A stretch of DNA of 64,000 nucleotides from Caballeronia choica (GCF_001544535.1 NZ_FCON02000019.1:33349-97348); one strand, 5' to 3'; positions 39,087 through 48,540 are shown, counted from the first letter of the stretch. Notes: generated by a model from the letters alone, not told the origin. Translations and numbers: made by a program.

Positions 39087-39644
39087 ATGTCCAGCTATCC
39101 CGTACATACGATCGAATCCGCCCCCGCGCAATCGAAGCCTGTGCTTCGCCAACTCCAGCAGACGTTCGGCCTGATCCCGAACATCGCGGGTGCGATGGCC
39201 GCTTCGCCTGTGCTGATCAATGGCTTCATCGGCCTGTTCGAGCGCGTGCATGCGAGCAGCCTGACCGAGCCGCAGATTCAGACGCTGTTGCTGACCAATG
39301 CGGTCACCAACGCGAGCGAGTGGCCGGTTGCATTTCACACCGCACTCGCGCTGAAGGAGCGCGTGCATCCCGCGGATGTCGACGCAATCCGCCAGGGCAG
39401 CGAGCCGGCCGAGCCCAAACTGGCCGCGTTGTCGGCGCTCGCGCGCACGCTGATCGAAAAGCGCGGCCGCGTGGGTGTTCAGGAACAGCGGCGCTTCTTC
39501 GATGCTGGGTTCAGCGCCGAGCAGATCCTCGAAGTCATTGCAGTGGTCGCGGCGTCGACCATCACGAACTACACCGGCAGCGTTACGCATCCGGCGCTCG
39601 AAGCGCAGTTCGAGGAATTCGTCTGGCATGCGCCGGCAATTTGA
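39087..39644 (+). CDS. Carboxymuconolactone decarboxylase family protein lacking the redox cysteines
   Basis: A 185-residue helical AhpD/CMD-like protein starting at 39087 behind AAGGAGAT. LVLTNAV-like packing and PNIAGAMAASPVLINGF are family-like. In typical members the segment reads N-E-C-E-Y-C-V-A-A-H; here residues 75-84 are N-A-S-E-W-P-V-A-F-H, so both Cys are replaced (S77, P80) while the Glu and His remain. It is therefore unlikely to be a peroxidase partner; gamma-carboxymuconolactone decarboxylation or another function is possible. It is followed 38 bp later by an MmyB-like regulator. Confidence 0.82.
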   Translation: MSSYPVHTIESAPAQSKPVLRQLQQTFGLIPNIAGAMAASPVLINGFIGLFERVHASSLTEPQIQTLLLTNAVTNASEWPVAFHTALALKERVHPADVDAIRQGSEPAEPKLAALSALARTLIEKRGRVGVQEQRRFFDAGFSAEQILEVIAVVAASTITNYTGSVTHPALEAQFEEFVWHAPAI

Positions 39645-39682
39645 GCGCCTTACAGTCATCCGTCTTGATTCGCTTCAATCCA

Positions 39683-40519
39683 ATGACCGTCACTCGTCCC
39701 GATCCAAAGGCGCCACGTAGCGAACTTGGGGAATTATTGCGCTACTGGCGTGACGTGCGTGGCGTGAGCCAGCTCGATCTGTCGCTAGAGGCCGGCGTCT
39801 CGCAGCGCCAGATCAGCTTTATCGAGAGCGGACGCAGTGTGCCGGGACGAGACACGCTGATGATCCTCGCGCAGACGCTCGACGTGCCGCTGCGGGAGCG
39901 AAATGCACTGTTGCTGGCCGCTGGCTACGCGCCCCTGTATTCGGAGGCGCCGTGGAACGCCCAGGAGATGCATAGTGTCATCCGCGCGCTCGAGCGGGTC
40001 GTTCGCCAGCACGAGCCGTTTCCGGCGATCGTCATGGACCGCCACTGGAACGTCCTGATGACCAACGACGCGGCACCGCGCTTCTTCAACCAGTTCATCG
40101 ACATGGCTTCCCGCGAAGGCCCGCGCAATATGCTCCATCTGATCTTTGATCCCAATGGGATGCGCCCGTTCGTGTCCGATTGGGACAACGTCTCGCGAAG
40201 CCTGTTGCAACGGGTGTATCGCGAAACGGTCGGCCACGTGATTGACGACAACACAACGCGCTTGCTCGATGAACTGCTCGACTATCCCGATGTGCCGCGC
40301 GACTGGAAAGCGTATAACGCGCCGTCCGCGATGCCGGTCATTCCGCTCGGTTTCGTCAGGGAAGGCGTCGTGCTTCGTTACTTTTCGATGGTCACGAGCG
40401 TGGGAACGCCCACGACTGTCGCCGCGCAGGAGTTACGGCTGGAGTGCATGTTCCCCGCCGACGATGCGACCGAAGCACGCCACCGGCAGTTGCTTTCGGC
40501 GAGTTCAAACGAACGTTGA
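39683..40519 (+). CDS. XRE-family regulator with MmyB-like ligand-binding domain
   Basis: A 278-residue regulator. The helix-turn-helix is at about residues 14-68 (LGELLRYWRDVRGVSQLDLS, LEAGVSQRQISFIESGRSVP). From about 95 on is the MmyB-type PAS-like domain, with IVMDRHWNVLMTNDAAPRFF and a fatty-acid-like ligand pocket. It starts at 39683 without a clear ribosome binding site. It may control the preceding CMD gene or the ABC operon downstream; this cannot be decided from sequence. Confidence 0.85.
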   Translation: MTVTRPDPKAPRSELGELLRYWRDVRGVSQLDLSLEAGVSQRQISFIESGRSVPGRDTLMILAQTLDVPLRERNALLLAAGYAPLYSEAPWNAQEMHSVIRALERVVRQHEPFPAIVMDRHWNVLMTNDAAPRFFNQFIDMASREGPRNMLHLIFDPNGMRPFVSDWDNVSRSLLQRVYRETVGHVIDDNTTRLLDELLDYPDVPRDWKAYNAPSAMPVIPLGFVREGVVLRYFSMVTSVGTPTTVAAQELRLECMFPADDATEARHRQLLSASSNER

Positions 40520-40523
40520 AACC

Positions 40524-40556
40524 GGGGCGAGCGGCGTCACCGGCCCCCATTTTTTT
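40524..40556 (+). terminator. Rho-independent terminator-like hairpin after the MmyB-like gene
   Basis: Arms GGGGC (40524-40528) and GCCCC (40543-40547) with a 14-base loop, followed within three bases by seven T. It begins 4 bases after the stop codon. The stem is short but GC-only. It separates the regulator gene from the ABC operon. Confidence 0.5.
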
Positions 40557-40644
40557 ACGGCTTGCAAATCCGGGTAATTGACTTTAGCCTGCATCGGCAA
40601 TCGGCGGATATCCTCAACGCAGTACCTTTCGACATGGGACAGCA

Positions 40645-41763
40645 ATGACGATGAAGCGTATCGGAGTAGGCAGTGTTCTCAGCATCTCCGTGGCGGCCGG
40701 CATGGCCGCAGGCGGAGTCGACACTGCATCGGCAGCGCCGCCCGACGCGCTGGTCGCCGCCGCCAAACAGGAAGGCCAACTCACCACGATCGCATTGCCG
40801 CACGACTGGTGCGGTTACGGCGCCCTGATCGCCGCTTTCCAGAAGAAATACGGCATCCACGTCAACGAACTCAATCCGGACGCAGGATCAGGCGACGAGA
40901 TCGAAGCGATCAAGGCGAACAAGGGAAACAAGGGGCCGCAAGCGCCCGACGTGATCGACGTGGGCCTGTCGTTCGGGCCCGCCGCAAAAAAGGAAGGGCT
41001 GTTGCAGCCGTATAAGGTTGCCACGTGGAATGCGATCCCGGCTGAATCCAAGGACGCGGAAGGCTACTGGTATGGCGATTATTACGGCGTGCTTGCGCTC
41101 GAAGTCAACGCCGACATGATCGACAAGGTGCCGGCGGATTGGGGCGATCTGCTCAAGTCGGACTATAAAAACGCGGTGTCGCTTGCCGGCGATCCACGCT
41201 CCGCGAATCAGGCCATTCAGGCCGTCTATGCGGCGGGCCTCTCGCAAAGCAAAGGCGATGCGAGCAAGGCCGATCAGGCGGGCCTCAAGTTCTTCGCCGA
41301 TCTGAACAAAAGCGGCAATTTCGTGCCGGTGATCGGCAAGGCCGCGTCGCTGGCGCAAGGCACGACGCCGATCGTCGTGCGTTGGGACTACAACGCGCTC
41401 GCCGATCGCGACACGCTCAAAGGCAATCCCAAGGTGCAGGTCGTCGTGCCGAAGACGGGCGTGGTGGCGGGCGTGTATGTGCAGGCGATCAGCGCTTACG
41501 CGCCGCATCCGAATGCCGCGAAGCTGTGGATGGAGTTCCTCTATTCCGACGAAGGGCAAATTGGCTGGCTCGCCGGCTACTGTCATCCGATACGCTATAA
41601 CGAACTCGTTTCGCAGAAGAAGGTGCCGCAGGCGTTGCTCGACAAACTGCCGCCCGCATCGGCTTACAAGAATGCGGTCTTCCCGACGCTCGATCAACAG
41701 AACGCCACCAAGGACGTCGTGACCAAAAGCTGGGATCAGGTCGTCGGTGCGAACGTGAAGTAG
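40645..41763 (+). CDS. ABC transporter periplasmic binding protein (PotD/FbpA-like)
   Basis: A 372-residue exported protein. The signal peptide is about residues 1-30 (MTMKRIG, then ISVAAGMAAGGVDTASA). The mature part starts PPDALVAAAKQEGQLTTIAL and is a family 1-type binding protein as used for spermidine, iron(III) or 2-aminoethylphosphonate; ligand-site residues include HDWCGYGALIAAF and YGDYYGVLALEVNADMI. ATGs at 40645 and 40651 are both possible. It heads a four-gene ABC operon. The ligand is not defined. Confidence 0.87.
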   Translation: MTMKRIGVGSVLSISVAAGMAAGGVDTASAAPPDALVAAAKQEGQLTTIALPHDWCGYGALIAAFQKKYGIHVNELNPDAGSGDEIEAIKANKGNKGPQAPDVIDVGLSFGPAAKKEGLLQPYKVATWNAIPAESKDAEGYWYGDYYGVLALEVNADMIDKVPADWGDLLKSDYKNAVSLAGDPRSANQAIQAVYAAGLSQSKGDASKADQAGLKFFADLNKSGNFVPVIGKAASLAQGTTPIVVRWDYNALADRDTLKGNPKVQVVVPKTGVVAGVYVQAISAYAPHPNAAKLWMEFLYSDEGQIGWLAGYCHPIRYNELVSQKKVPQALLDKLPPASAYKNAVFPTLDQQNATKDVVTKSWDQVVGANVK

Positions 41764-41785
41764 CCCGGCCCACGAGAACGTTGCG

Positions 41786-42724
41786 ATGAACGTCTCTCCG
41801 CGGCCAGGCGCAAGCGCGCCGGACCTGCTGGCGCCGGCCGCGCCGCTGCCGCCGTCCGCGCCCGCACGCGCGGGCGGCGGCGCGAGCTGGCTCACCTGGC
41901 TCGGCGTGTTGCCGTTCTTTGCGTTTGCGTTGCTGTTCCTGCTGATGCCCACGGCGTTCCTGATGGTCGGCGCGTTCCAGGATGCGCAAGGACACTTCAC
42001 GCTCGCCAACTTCCGCGAGCTGTTCCAGCCGGGCGTGCTCGACGCCTACTGGATCAGCGTGAAGGTGAGTGCGGCGTCTGCTGCGTTCGGGGCGCTGTTC
42101 GGCTCGCTGCTCGCCTGGGCGGCCGTGCAGGGCCGCTTGCCCGGCTGGATCCGGCCGACGCTGTTGACCTTTTCAGGCGTTGCGTCGAACTTCGCGGGCG
42201 TGCCGCTCGCGTTCGCCTTCATTTGCACGTTGGGGCGCGTGGGCCTCGTCACGGTGCTGGCGAGGAAATACCTCGGCTTCAATCTCTATTCCACCGGCTT
42301 CAGCATCCTCAGCTTCTTTGGGCTGACGCTCACGTACCTGTATTTCCAGATCCCGTTGATGGTGCTCATCATCACGCCGGCGCTCGACGGCCTGAAGCGC
42401 GAGTGGCGCGAAGCCTGCGATTGCCTCGGCGGCACGGCCGGGCAGTACTGGCGCTATGTCGCGTTGCCGGTGTTGTGGCCAAGCGTGCTGGGCGCTGCGC
42501 TGCTCTTGTTCGCCAACGCGTTCGGCGCGGTCGCCACGGCCTACGCACTGACCGGCAGTTCGCTGAACATCGTGACGATCTTGCTGTACGCGCAGATTCG
42601 CGGCGACGTGCTGCACAACCAGAATCTCGGTTATGCGCTCGCGCTCGGCATGATCGTGGTCACGGGAGTATCGAACGGCGGCTATATCTGGCTGCGCGCG
42701 CGAGCCGAAAGGGGCCGCCGATGA
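41786..42724 (+). CDS. ABC transporter permease (PotB-like)
   Basis: A 312-residue inner-membrane permease with a Pro/Ala-rich N-terminus, about six helices, and the EAA loop in EWREACDCLGGTAGQYWRYVALPVLWPSVLG, which contacts the ATPase. It overlaps the next permease gene by 4 bases (ATGA), which implies coupling. It pairs with the permease at 42721 and the ATPase at 43532. Confidence 0.9.
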   Translation: MNVSPRPGASAPDLLAPAAPLPPSAPARAGGGASWLTWLGVLPFFAFALLFLLMPTAFLMVGAFQDAQGHFTLANFRELFQPGVLDAYWISVKVSAASAAFGALFGSLLAWAAVQGRLPGWIRPTLLTFSGVASNFAGVPLAFAFICTLGRVGLVTVLARKYLGFNLYSTGFSILSFFGLTLTYLYFQIPLMVLIITPALDGLKREWREACDCLGGTAGQYWRYVALPVLWPSVLGAALLLFANAFGAVATAYALTGSSLNIVTILLYAQIRGDVLHNQNLGYALALGMIVVTGVSNGGYIWLRARAERGRR

Positions 42725-43512
42725 AAACGCAATCGCGCACGGGCGCGTGGGTCGCGATGGTCGTCGGCACGCTGTATTTCCTGGTTCCGCTGATTGCAAC
42801 CTTCGAGTTCAGCCTGCGGATGCGCCGCGATGCGTACAGCTTCGACGCTTATCGCGTCGTGCTCGGCGATCCGCACTTTCAGGCGTCGTTCGGCTATTCG
42901 GTGCTGATGGGACTGTTGACGATCGTGATCGGCGTGCTGCTGGTCGTGCCCACGGCGTATTGGGTGCAGTTGCGCTTGCCGAGGCTGCGCCCGATGGTTG
43001 AGTTCATCACGTTACTGCCGCTCGTGATTCCCGCGATCGTCATCGTGTTCGGATACCTGCGCATCTATAACAGCAGTTCGATCCTGCCGCTCACCGGCAA
43101 CGAGCGGGCGACCGACCTGCTGCTGGTGGCCGGCTACGTCACGCTTTCGCTGCCCTACATGTATCGCGCCGTCGATGCGGGCATGCGCGCGGTGGACATC
43201 CGCTCGCTCACCGAGGCGGCCGAATGCCTGGGCGCGGGCCGCGCGACGATCCTCTTCAAGGTGATCTTTCCGAACGTGCGCTCGGGCATCCTGTCGGGCG
43301 CGTTCCTGACCTTTGCGGTCGTGATCGGCGAATTCACTTTCGCGAGCCTGCTGGACCGCCCGGCGTTCGGGCCGTATTTGCAATTGATTGGCGCAAACCG
43401 CGCCTACGAACCCTCGGCGCTCGCGATCATCGCGTTCGTCGTCACGTGGGCGTCGATGGGCTTGATCCAGGTATTCGGCTCGGCGCGCGCGCTGGCCGGC
43501 CAGAAAACTTGA
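42721..43512 (+). CDS. ABC transporter permease (PotC-like)
   Basis: A 263-residue permease with about six membrane segments and the EAA loop in SLTEAAECLGAGRATILFKVIFPNVRSGILSG. It starts at the ATG at 42721 within the stop of the preceding permease gene. The set binding protein, permease, permease, ATPase is the PotD-B-C-A arrangement. Confidence 0.9.
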   Translation: MKTQSRTGAWVAMVVGTLYFLVPLIATFEFSLRMRRDAYSFDAYRVVLGDPHFQASFGYSVLMGLLTIVIGVLLVVPTAYWVQLRLPRLRPMVEFITLLPLVIPAIVIVFGYLRIYNSSSILPLTGNERATDLLLVAGYVTLSLPYMYRAVDAGMRAVDIRSLTEAAECLGAGRATILFKVIFPNVRSGILSGAFLTFAVVIGEFTFASLLDRPAFGPYLQLIGANRAYEPSALAIIAFVVTWASMGLIQVFGSARALAGQKT

Positions 43513-43531
43513 GTTGTTGAGGTCGCGACGC

Positions 43532-44617
43532 ATGGCATTCCTCGAGATCGACAAGCTTCACAAGGCATTCGGGCCGAACGTCGCGGTGCATCACTTCGAC
43601 ATGACGATCGAGCGCGGCGAGTTCATCACGTTTCTCGGTCCGTCGGGGTGCGGAAAGACCACCGTGCTGCGCATGATCGCCGGATTCGAGGCGCCCACAC
43701 GCGGCACGATCCACCTCGACGGCCGAAACGTGACGCACCTGCGCACGCGCGAACGCGCAGTCGGCATGGTGTTCCAGTCGTATGCCCTGTTTCCGAACAT
43801 GACGGTCGCGCAGAACATCGGCTTCGCGCTGAAGGTCGCGAAGCGCCCGCAGCGGGAGATGGAAGCGCGCGTCGCGGACATGCTCGACCTGATCAAACTG
43901 CCGCAGCTCGCCGAGCGTTATCCGTGGCAGTTGTCGGGCGGCCAGCAGCAGCGCGTGGCGCTGGGGCGCGCGCTCGCAAGCGAGCCGCGCGTGTTGTTGC
44001 TCGACGAGCCGCTATCCGCGCTCGACGCAAAAATCCGCGTCTCGCTGCGCGAAGACATCCGGGCCCTGCAGCGCAAGCTCGGCATTACGTCGATCTTCGT
44101 CACGCACGATCAGGAAGAGGCGTTGTCCATCTCGGACCGCATCGTCGTGATGAACGAAGGGCGCGTCGAGCAGGTGGGTTCGCCGCTGGACATCTACAAC
44201 TTCCCGCGTACGCGCTTCGTCGCATCGTTCGTGGGTACGCTCAATATCCTCGCAGGCCGCGTGATCGATCCGGCCACCGGACGATTGGCCGTGGACGGTC
44301 AGGAACTCGTGACATCGCGCCCGTTGCCGCCGGACGATGCCGGCCGCGAGCGTTTGCTCGCGTTGCGCCCCGAGGCGATCGTGCTGGAGCCGCCCGCGAG
44401 CGGCCGCAATTCGCTGGCCGCTACCGTGGAGGAAATCAGCTTCCTGGGCGCTGTCGTGCGCATCCGCGCGCGGGTCAAGGATGCCGTGATCTCGCTCGAC
44501 GTCTTCAACGACCCGAACCGGTTTCTGCCGGAACGCGGACAGCCGGTTGCGCTTGGCTTTTCGCACGACAACCTGCTCGTGCTCGACGAGAACGCAGACC
44601 GGGTTCCCGGTCGATGA
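43532..44617 (+). CDS. ABC transporter ATP-binding protein (PotA/FbpC-like)
   Basis: A 361-residue importer ATPase: Walker A GPSGCGKTT, signature LSGGQQQRVALGRALAS, Walker B VLLLDEPLSALD, H-loop THDQEEA, and a C-terminal TOBE-type domain (LAALRPEAIVLEPPASGRN-like region, then SFLGAVVRIRARV). The start is the ATG at 43532 and not an upstream TTG. It completes the operon. Confidence 0.92.
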   Translation: MAFLEIDKLHKAFGPNVAVHHFDMTIERGEFITFLGPSGCGKTTVLRMIAGFEAPTRGTIHLDGRNVTHLRTRERAVGMVFQSYALFPNMTVAQNIGFALKVAKRPQREMEARVADMLDLIKLPQLAERYPWQLSGGQQQRVALGRALASEPRVLLLDEPLSALDAKIRVSLREDIRALQRKLGITSIFVTHDQEEALSISDRIVVMNEGRVEQVGSPLDIYNFPRTRFVASFVGTLNILAGRVIDPATGRLAVDGQELVTSRPLPPDDAGRERLLALRPEAIVLEPPASGRNSLAATVEEISFLGAVVRIRARVKDAVISLDVFNDPNRFLPERGQPVALGFSHDNLLVLDENADRVPGR

Positions 44618-44997
44618 TCCAACCTGCCGATCCTGCGGCGATTGAAGTCGTCGTTTAGATAAACCGCCCCTGGATGCTTGCGTCGGAGGGCGCTCGCAAG
44701 AGTCTCCGTGAAAGCGCTCATCAGGGCTGGCGTCCCGCGCAAAACAATTGGACGCCTGGTCATTCACCACGACAGCTTGCGCGCGGATACTGACACTCAG
44801 GCGCAGTCATGACAACAACGGCCACGACATCGTCGACGAGCCAACAACAAACACAAAAGACCAGCACGAATCACGCAGTTTCTGACCCTGCCCGTCTTCA
44901 GCCTGCTCCGAAACGCTTCCCTTAAGCAAAATGCTTTGGTGCAAGACGCCCGCTCTTGCCGATATGCATTCGGACAGGTCATCGACCGGAGGACATC
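44618..44997. other. 380-bp gap after the ABC operon, no clear gene
   Basis: No convincing gene or promoter. A short hairpin, AAGCA and TGCTT with a 3-base loop at 44924-44936, and a weak stem CTTGCG/CGCAAG near 44677-44700 are visible. A 38-codon, Thr/Ser/Gln-rich frame (44809-44925) is present but poorly supported. A ribosome binding site GGAGGACATC stands before the DUF3563 gene. Confidence 0.4.
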
Positions 44998-45135
44998 ATG
45001 TTCATCTACCTTTTCTCGCTGCTGAAAAAGGCGCTCGAACGCGCTGAACACAGCCGTCGCGACGCTTACCTCGCGTCCGCCGTCGACATGAGCGAGCTCG
45101 AACGGCGCATGCGTTCGATGGAGGCGGACCGCTGA
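44998..45135 (+). CDS. DUF3563 family mini-protein
   Basis: A 45-residue protein: MFIYLFSLLKKALERAEHSR, then DAYLASAVDMSELERRMRSM. This is the DUF3563 pattern, a small amphipathic N-terminus followed by the conserved RRDAYLA...D..ELERR core. DUF3563 proteins are common and of unknown function in Burkholderiales. The GGAGGACATC ribosome binding site 5-10 bases before the ATG supports the call. Confidence 0.8.
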   Translation: MFIYLFSLLKKALERAEHSRRDAYLASAVDMSELERRMRSMEADR

Positions 45136-45274
45136 CGCGGCAAGCAGCACCCGCCATCGACGCCGGACGCAGACCGCATGCGCGTCGGCGTCCCGATCAT
45201 CGCCAATCGTCCGCGCCGCACCCATCGTGCAGAGTTTCCCTGCTCCGGCAGCCGGGCGCCCAACCCTGAGTGCC

Positions 45275-46093
45275 ATGAACGACATGACTAGCCTTATCGC
45301 ATCGCAAAGCCTCTCATCCCCATCGACGGTGATCGCCCTGCATTGCTCCGGTTCGGGAGCGGCGCAATGGCGCAAGCTCGGCGAGGCGCTCGGTTCGCGC
45401 CACGCGTTCGTCGCGCCCGAGCACTATGGCTGCGACAGCACGGGCCCGTGGAGCGGAGAGCGCGCGTTCACACTCGCCGACGAAGCCGCGCGGACCATCG
45501 GCATCATCGACGCCTCGCGCGGCAAGGTGCATCTCGTCGGGCACTCGTATGGCGGCGGCGTGGCATTGCGCGCGGCCGTCGAGCGGCCGGAGCGCATCGC
45601 GAGCCTGACGCTCTACGAGCCCTCGGCGTTTCATCTGCTAAAGACGATGGGAGCGCACGGAGCGCACGCGCTCGCGGAGATCATCGCAATCTCGAAGCAC
45701 ACCGCCGAAGGCGTGAGCTGCGGAGACTATCGGGGCGCAGCGGCTTCGTTCGTTGATTACTGGGGCGGGCGGGGCGCATGGGAAGCATTGCGGCCTTCAG
45801 TGCAGGCCGCGCTCACGCGCTGGGCGCCGAAGGCGCCGCTCGACTTCCGCGCGCTGCTCGACGAACGCACGCCCGCGAGCGCATACGCCAGCGTTCGGGT
45901 GCCCGCGCTGATCATGCGCGGCCAGCACGCGCCCGTCCCGACGCGCGCGATCGCAGAAAGGCTGCCGATGCTGCTTCCCGCGGCGCGTCTTGCGATCGTC
46001 GAGGGCGCGGGGCATATGGGGCCGCTCACGCACGCCGACGAAGTCAACGCGAAGATCGCGCGGCATATCGTGGAAGCGGAGGCGGCGGCTTGA
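45275..46093 (+). CDS. Alpha/beta hydrolase (serine type)
   Basis: A 272-residue hydrolase starting MNDMTSLIASQS. Oxyanion segment ALHCSGSGAAQWRKLG, nucleophile elbow GHSYGGGVALRAA, and the late His in GAGHMGPLTHADEVN. No signal peptide. The frame extends 16 codons further up, but the ATG at 45275 is favoured. No operon partner is seen. Confidence 0.85.
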   Translation: MNDMTSLIASQSLSSPSTVIALHCSGSGAAQWRKLGEALGSRHAFVAPEHYGCDSTGPWSGERAFTLADEAARTIGIIDASRGKVHLVGHSYGGGVALRAAVERPERIASLTLYEPSAFHLLKTMGAHGAHALAEIIAISKHTAEGVSCGDYRGAAASFVDYWGGRGAWEALRPSVQAALTRWAPKAPLDFRALLDERTPASAYASVRVPALIMRGQHAPVPTRAIAERLPMLLPAARLAIVEGAGHMGPLTHADEVNAKIARHIVEAEAAA

Positions 46094-46227
46094 GCGGGTA
46101 GGTCCCCGCTGGATGTCTCGACGGACAACGCGGTTGCCGTTCATCACCGGCCATGCGGACGGCGGGACCGCACACCGAGTCCTGCATCGTTGAGCGGCCA
46201 CGTTGAAGTTCAAACGCAAGCGGTCGA

Positions 46228-46422
46228 TCAACTAAAGAGTTTCTTCGCTTCGCCGAGGGCAAGCTTTTCGATTTCGTGCAACGTTAGTTTATCGATGTCG
46301 TGAGCCGACTCGATCGGCACCTGCACGCTGATGCTTTCACCTTTGGAACTGGAGAGGGCGACGAGAACACGTTGAGGCTGCGCTTGCCTGTCGATGCTGA
46401 CGCTTTGGAGCCTGAGACTCAT
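46228..46422 (-). CDS. Small hypothetical protein
   Basis: A 64-residue protein starting at 46422 with GGAGG 5 bases before the ATG, which decides the start over an open frame that continues upstream. It reads MSLRLQSVSIDRQAQ and ends ALGEAKKLFS, with an alternating strand and helix pattern and no Cys. I recognise no family. It is divergent from the hypothetical gene at 46733. Confidence 0.55.
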   Translation of the reverse strand: MSLRLQSVSIDRQAQPQRVLVALSSSKGESISVQVPIESAHDIDKLTLHEIEKLALGEAKKLFS

Positions 46423-46732
46423 TTGATCCTCCATCATCTGCCATAGCAATTCTATTTCCATCGGGGCCGACGTGCACGCCGATGGATTGCGCCGGAGTAA
46501 GTCACTTTTTTGAAACCGCCGGCCGCGGTTCGGTGTCGAAATTGTATTTTGCTGCTTTGCACAAATGCGGCATACTTCATCGACAGAACGAAGCGCAGCA
46601 CGCAAAGCGCCCGGACGCAGCATGGTGGAGACGATTGCGGCCGCTGCCCGCTCGTCCATGGCGAGCCGCGCAGGCAGTGTGCCCGAAGAAGCGACGAACC
46701 TTCGTCGTCGCTGAACCCCGGAGGCGGACGAC
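46423..46732. other. 310-bp divergent gap without an annotated gene
   Basis: Shared upstream region of the two small hypothetical genes. I see no reliable promoter; the stretch 46540-46580 is AT-richer than its surroundings and may hold one. Frames open in it look like shadows of upstream reading of the flanking genes. Confidence 0.3.
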
Positions 46733-47035
46733 ATGCTGACTTTGACCGAATTGCAAAGCACGCTGGAAATCGAGTACGAACTGCAGCTCGAAGCGATGGA
46801 CGAGCAGGCGTTGCGGGCGCTGCTCGCTGATCCAGTCGCGCTGAACGCGCGGCTGCCGGCTCATATGAGTCTCGCGGAAGGGAGCCGGATAGCGGAAACC
46901 ACGCTGGAACAACTGCTCGCTCGCAAGTCGCCTGACGGCGAACCAGTCATTCCGGACAAGGCCGAGCCGCGCTGGGCGCAGTGGTTCAAACCCCCTTGGA
47001 TACAGCTGCTTTTCGGAACACGCAAGGGCGAGTGA
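46733..47035 (+). CDS. Hypothetical 100-residue protein
   Basis: A 100-residue protein, MLTLTELQSTLEIEYELQLE, with an acidic, helical N-terminal half and a Trp-rich C-terminus (RWAQWFKPPWIQLLFG) that could touch a membrane. The GGAGGCGGACGAC stretch before the ATG gives a good ribosome binding site. No family recognised. Confidence 0.6.
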   Translation: MLTLTELQSTLEIEYELQLEAMDEQALRALLADPVALNARLPAHMSLAEGSRIAETTLEQLLARKSPDGEPVIPDKAEPRWAQWFKPPWIQLLFGTRKGE

Positions 47036-47050
47036 GCACGCTCGGCTGAC

Positions 47051-47069
47051 CCGATCAATGGCTGATCGG
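47051..47069. terminator. Perfect 7-bp hairpin between convergent genes
   Basis: CCGATCA (47051-47057), loop ATGGC, then TGATCGG (47063-47069). It lies between the ends of the hypothetical gene and the convergent transporter gene. No T tract follows. Confidence 0.35.
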
Positions 47070-47079
47070 CTCATCGAAT

Positions 47080-48414
47080 TCATACCTGCCTCAACGCATC
47101 GAGATGAGACGATGCGGAGCGTCGATGGTCGATCGCGGAGATCGCAATGGCAGCGATGACGGCCGGAATCGCAATCGCATGGAAATCATGGGCCAACGGC
47201 AATTCCATGCCCACCAGCATACCGACGAGAACCGGCGCGGTAATGGCGCCGAGCCGTCCGACGCCTAGCGAGAATCCGACGCCGGTTGCGCGCATGGCTG
47301 TCGGGTAGTATTGACCGGCATAGGCGATCGTAACGATCTGATTGCCGATCGTCGCCGCGCCCGCCAAAGCCACGAGAACCATGGACCATGCCATCGGCAG
47401 ACGATAGCCGAGCAGTGCAATGGAAACCGCCGCGAGCAGATACATGCCGACAAGCACGCGCTTGATGTGAAAGCGGTCTGCGAGCCAGCCGCCGCCCACG
47501 GCGCCGAGCACCGCGCCAAGGTTCAGCACGAAGATGAACGTCAGCGCGGTGTCGAGGCCGTAGCCCGAGCCGGTCATCAGCTTCACGAGCCACGAACTGA
47601 GCGCGTACACCATGAAGAGGCACATGAAGCATGCGAGCCAGAACATCAAGGTACTGCAGGCGCGTCCATTGTCGAAGAGCTGAGAGAGAACGGCTTCAGG
47701 CGGTTTTGTGCCGTCGGCAAGAAGGAACTTGACCGGCCCGTCGAAAGACAGCTGGGGATCGATTCGAAGGAGCAGACGCTTCAATTCGGCGGAGCGGTTC
47801 ACCGTCATCAAATAGGGCATCGATTCGGGCAACGCACGCAAGACAAACGGTACGAGCAAGACGGGCAAGCCCGCTGCGAGAAATACGGATTGCCAGCCGT
47901 GGGCCTCGATCAGACCTCTTCCGAGCAGTGCGGCAAGCACGCCGCCAACAGAATAGCCGCTGAACATCAGTGTCACCATCGTACTGCGCACGCGACGTGG
48001 CGAATACTCGGTCATGTGCGCGACCACGTTTGGCATGACACCGCCCATTCCGAGCCCTGCGATGAAGCGGCTTGCGCTAAAGGTCAACGCATCATGGGTG
48101 AGACCCGCCGCCGCCGTAAAGACGCTGAAGAGCGCGAGGCAAACTGCAATCGTGCGGCGTCTTCCGATTCGCGCAGAGAGCGTGCCAAACAGAACGTTGC
48201 CGAACATCATGCCAAAGAGCGCGGCGCTGACCATCGCACCCGCTTTGGCTGGTGGTACCGCGAGATCCTTCATCATCGAAGGCAACGCAATGCCCGCAAC
48301 CGCGAGATCGTATCCGTCGAAAACAATCATCAATGCACACCAGAACAGCAGGTTCCAGTGAAATGATTGCAGGCGCGCGTTGTCGGTCACTTGCTGCAGA
48401 TCTATCGTTTGCAT
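47080..48414 (-). CDS. AAHS-family MFS transporter for an aromatic or small organic acid
   Basis: A 444-residue, 12-helix transporter starting MQTIDLQQVTDN. MIVFDGYDLAVAGIALPSM carries the D-G-Y-D motif of the aromatic acid:proton symporters, and FGTLSARIGRRRTIAV is motif A. A GTG start at 48450 would add 12 residues, but the ATG at 48414 fits the family. Upstream lie the palindrome at 48541-48561 and one copy of the motif also found at the HTH-citrate-synthase-like gene, so common control is likely. Substrate unknown. Confidence 0.87.
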   Translation of the reverse strand: MQTIDLQQVTDNARLQSFHWNLLFWCALMIVFDGYDLAVAGIALPSMMKDLAVPPAKAGAMVSAALFGMMFGNVLFGTLSARIGRRRTIAVCLALFSVFTAAAGLTHDALTFSASRFIAGLGMGGVMPNVVAHMTEYSPRRVRSTMVTLMFSGYSVGGVLAALLGRGLIEAHGWQSVFLAAGLPVLLVPFVLRALPESMPYLMTVNRSAELKRLLLRIDPQLSFDGPVKFLLADGTKPPEAVLSQLFDNGRACSTLMFWLACFMCLFMVYALSSWLVKLMTGSGYGLDTALTFIFVLNLGAVLGAVGGGWLADRFHIKRVLVGMYLLAAVSIALLGYRLPMAWSMVLVALAGAATIGNQIVTIAYAGQYYPTAMRATGVGFSLGVGRLGAITAPVLVGMLVGMELPLAHDFHAIAIPAVIAAIAISAIDHRRSASSHLDALRQV

Positions 48415-48540
48415 GGCCGGAATACCGCTGTCGAAAGTTGTCAACGCCACGCGATGAATGGCGTGGCACGTCTGAAGCGAAGGGGCGCAGCGCGCTTTCC
48501 GAACGCATCAGGCGGATGCATTCTCTTTCCTTCTCCTGAC

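Noticed and set aside
44809-44925. A 38-residue Thr/Ser/Gln-rich forward frame
   Set aside because: No clear Shine-Dalgarno sequence, low complexity and no recognised family; too weak to call a gene.
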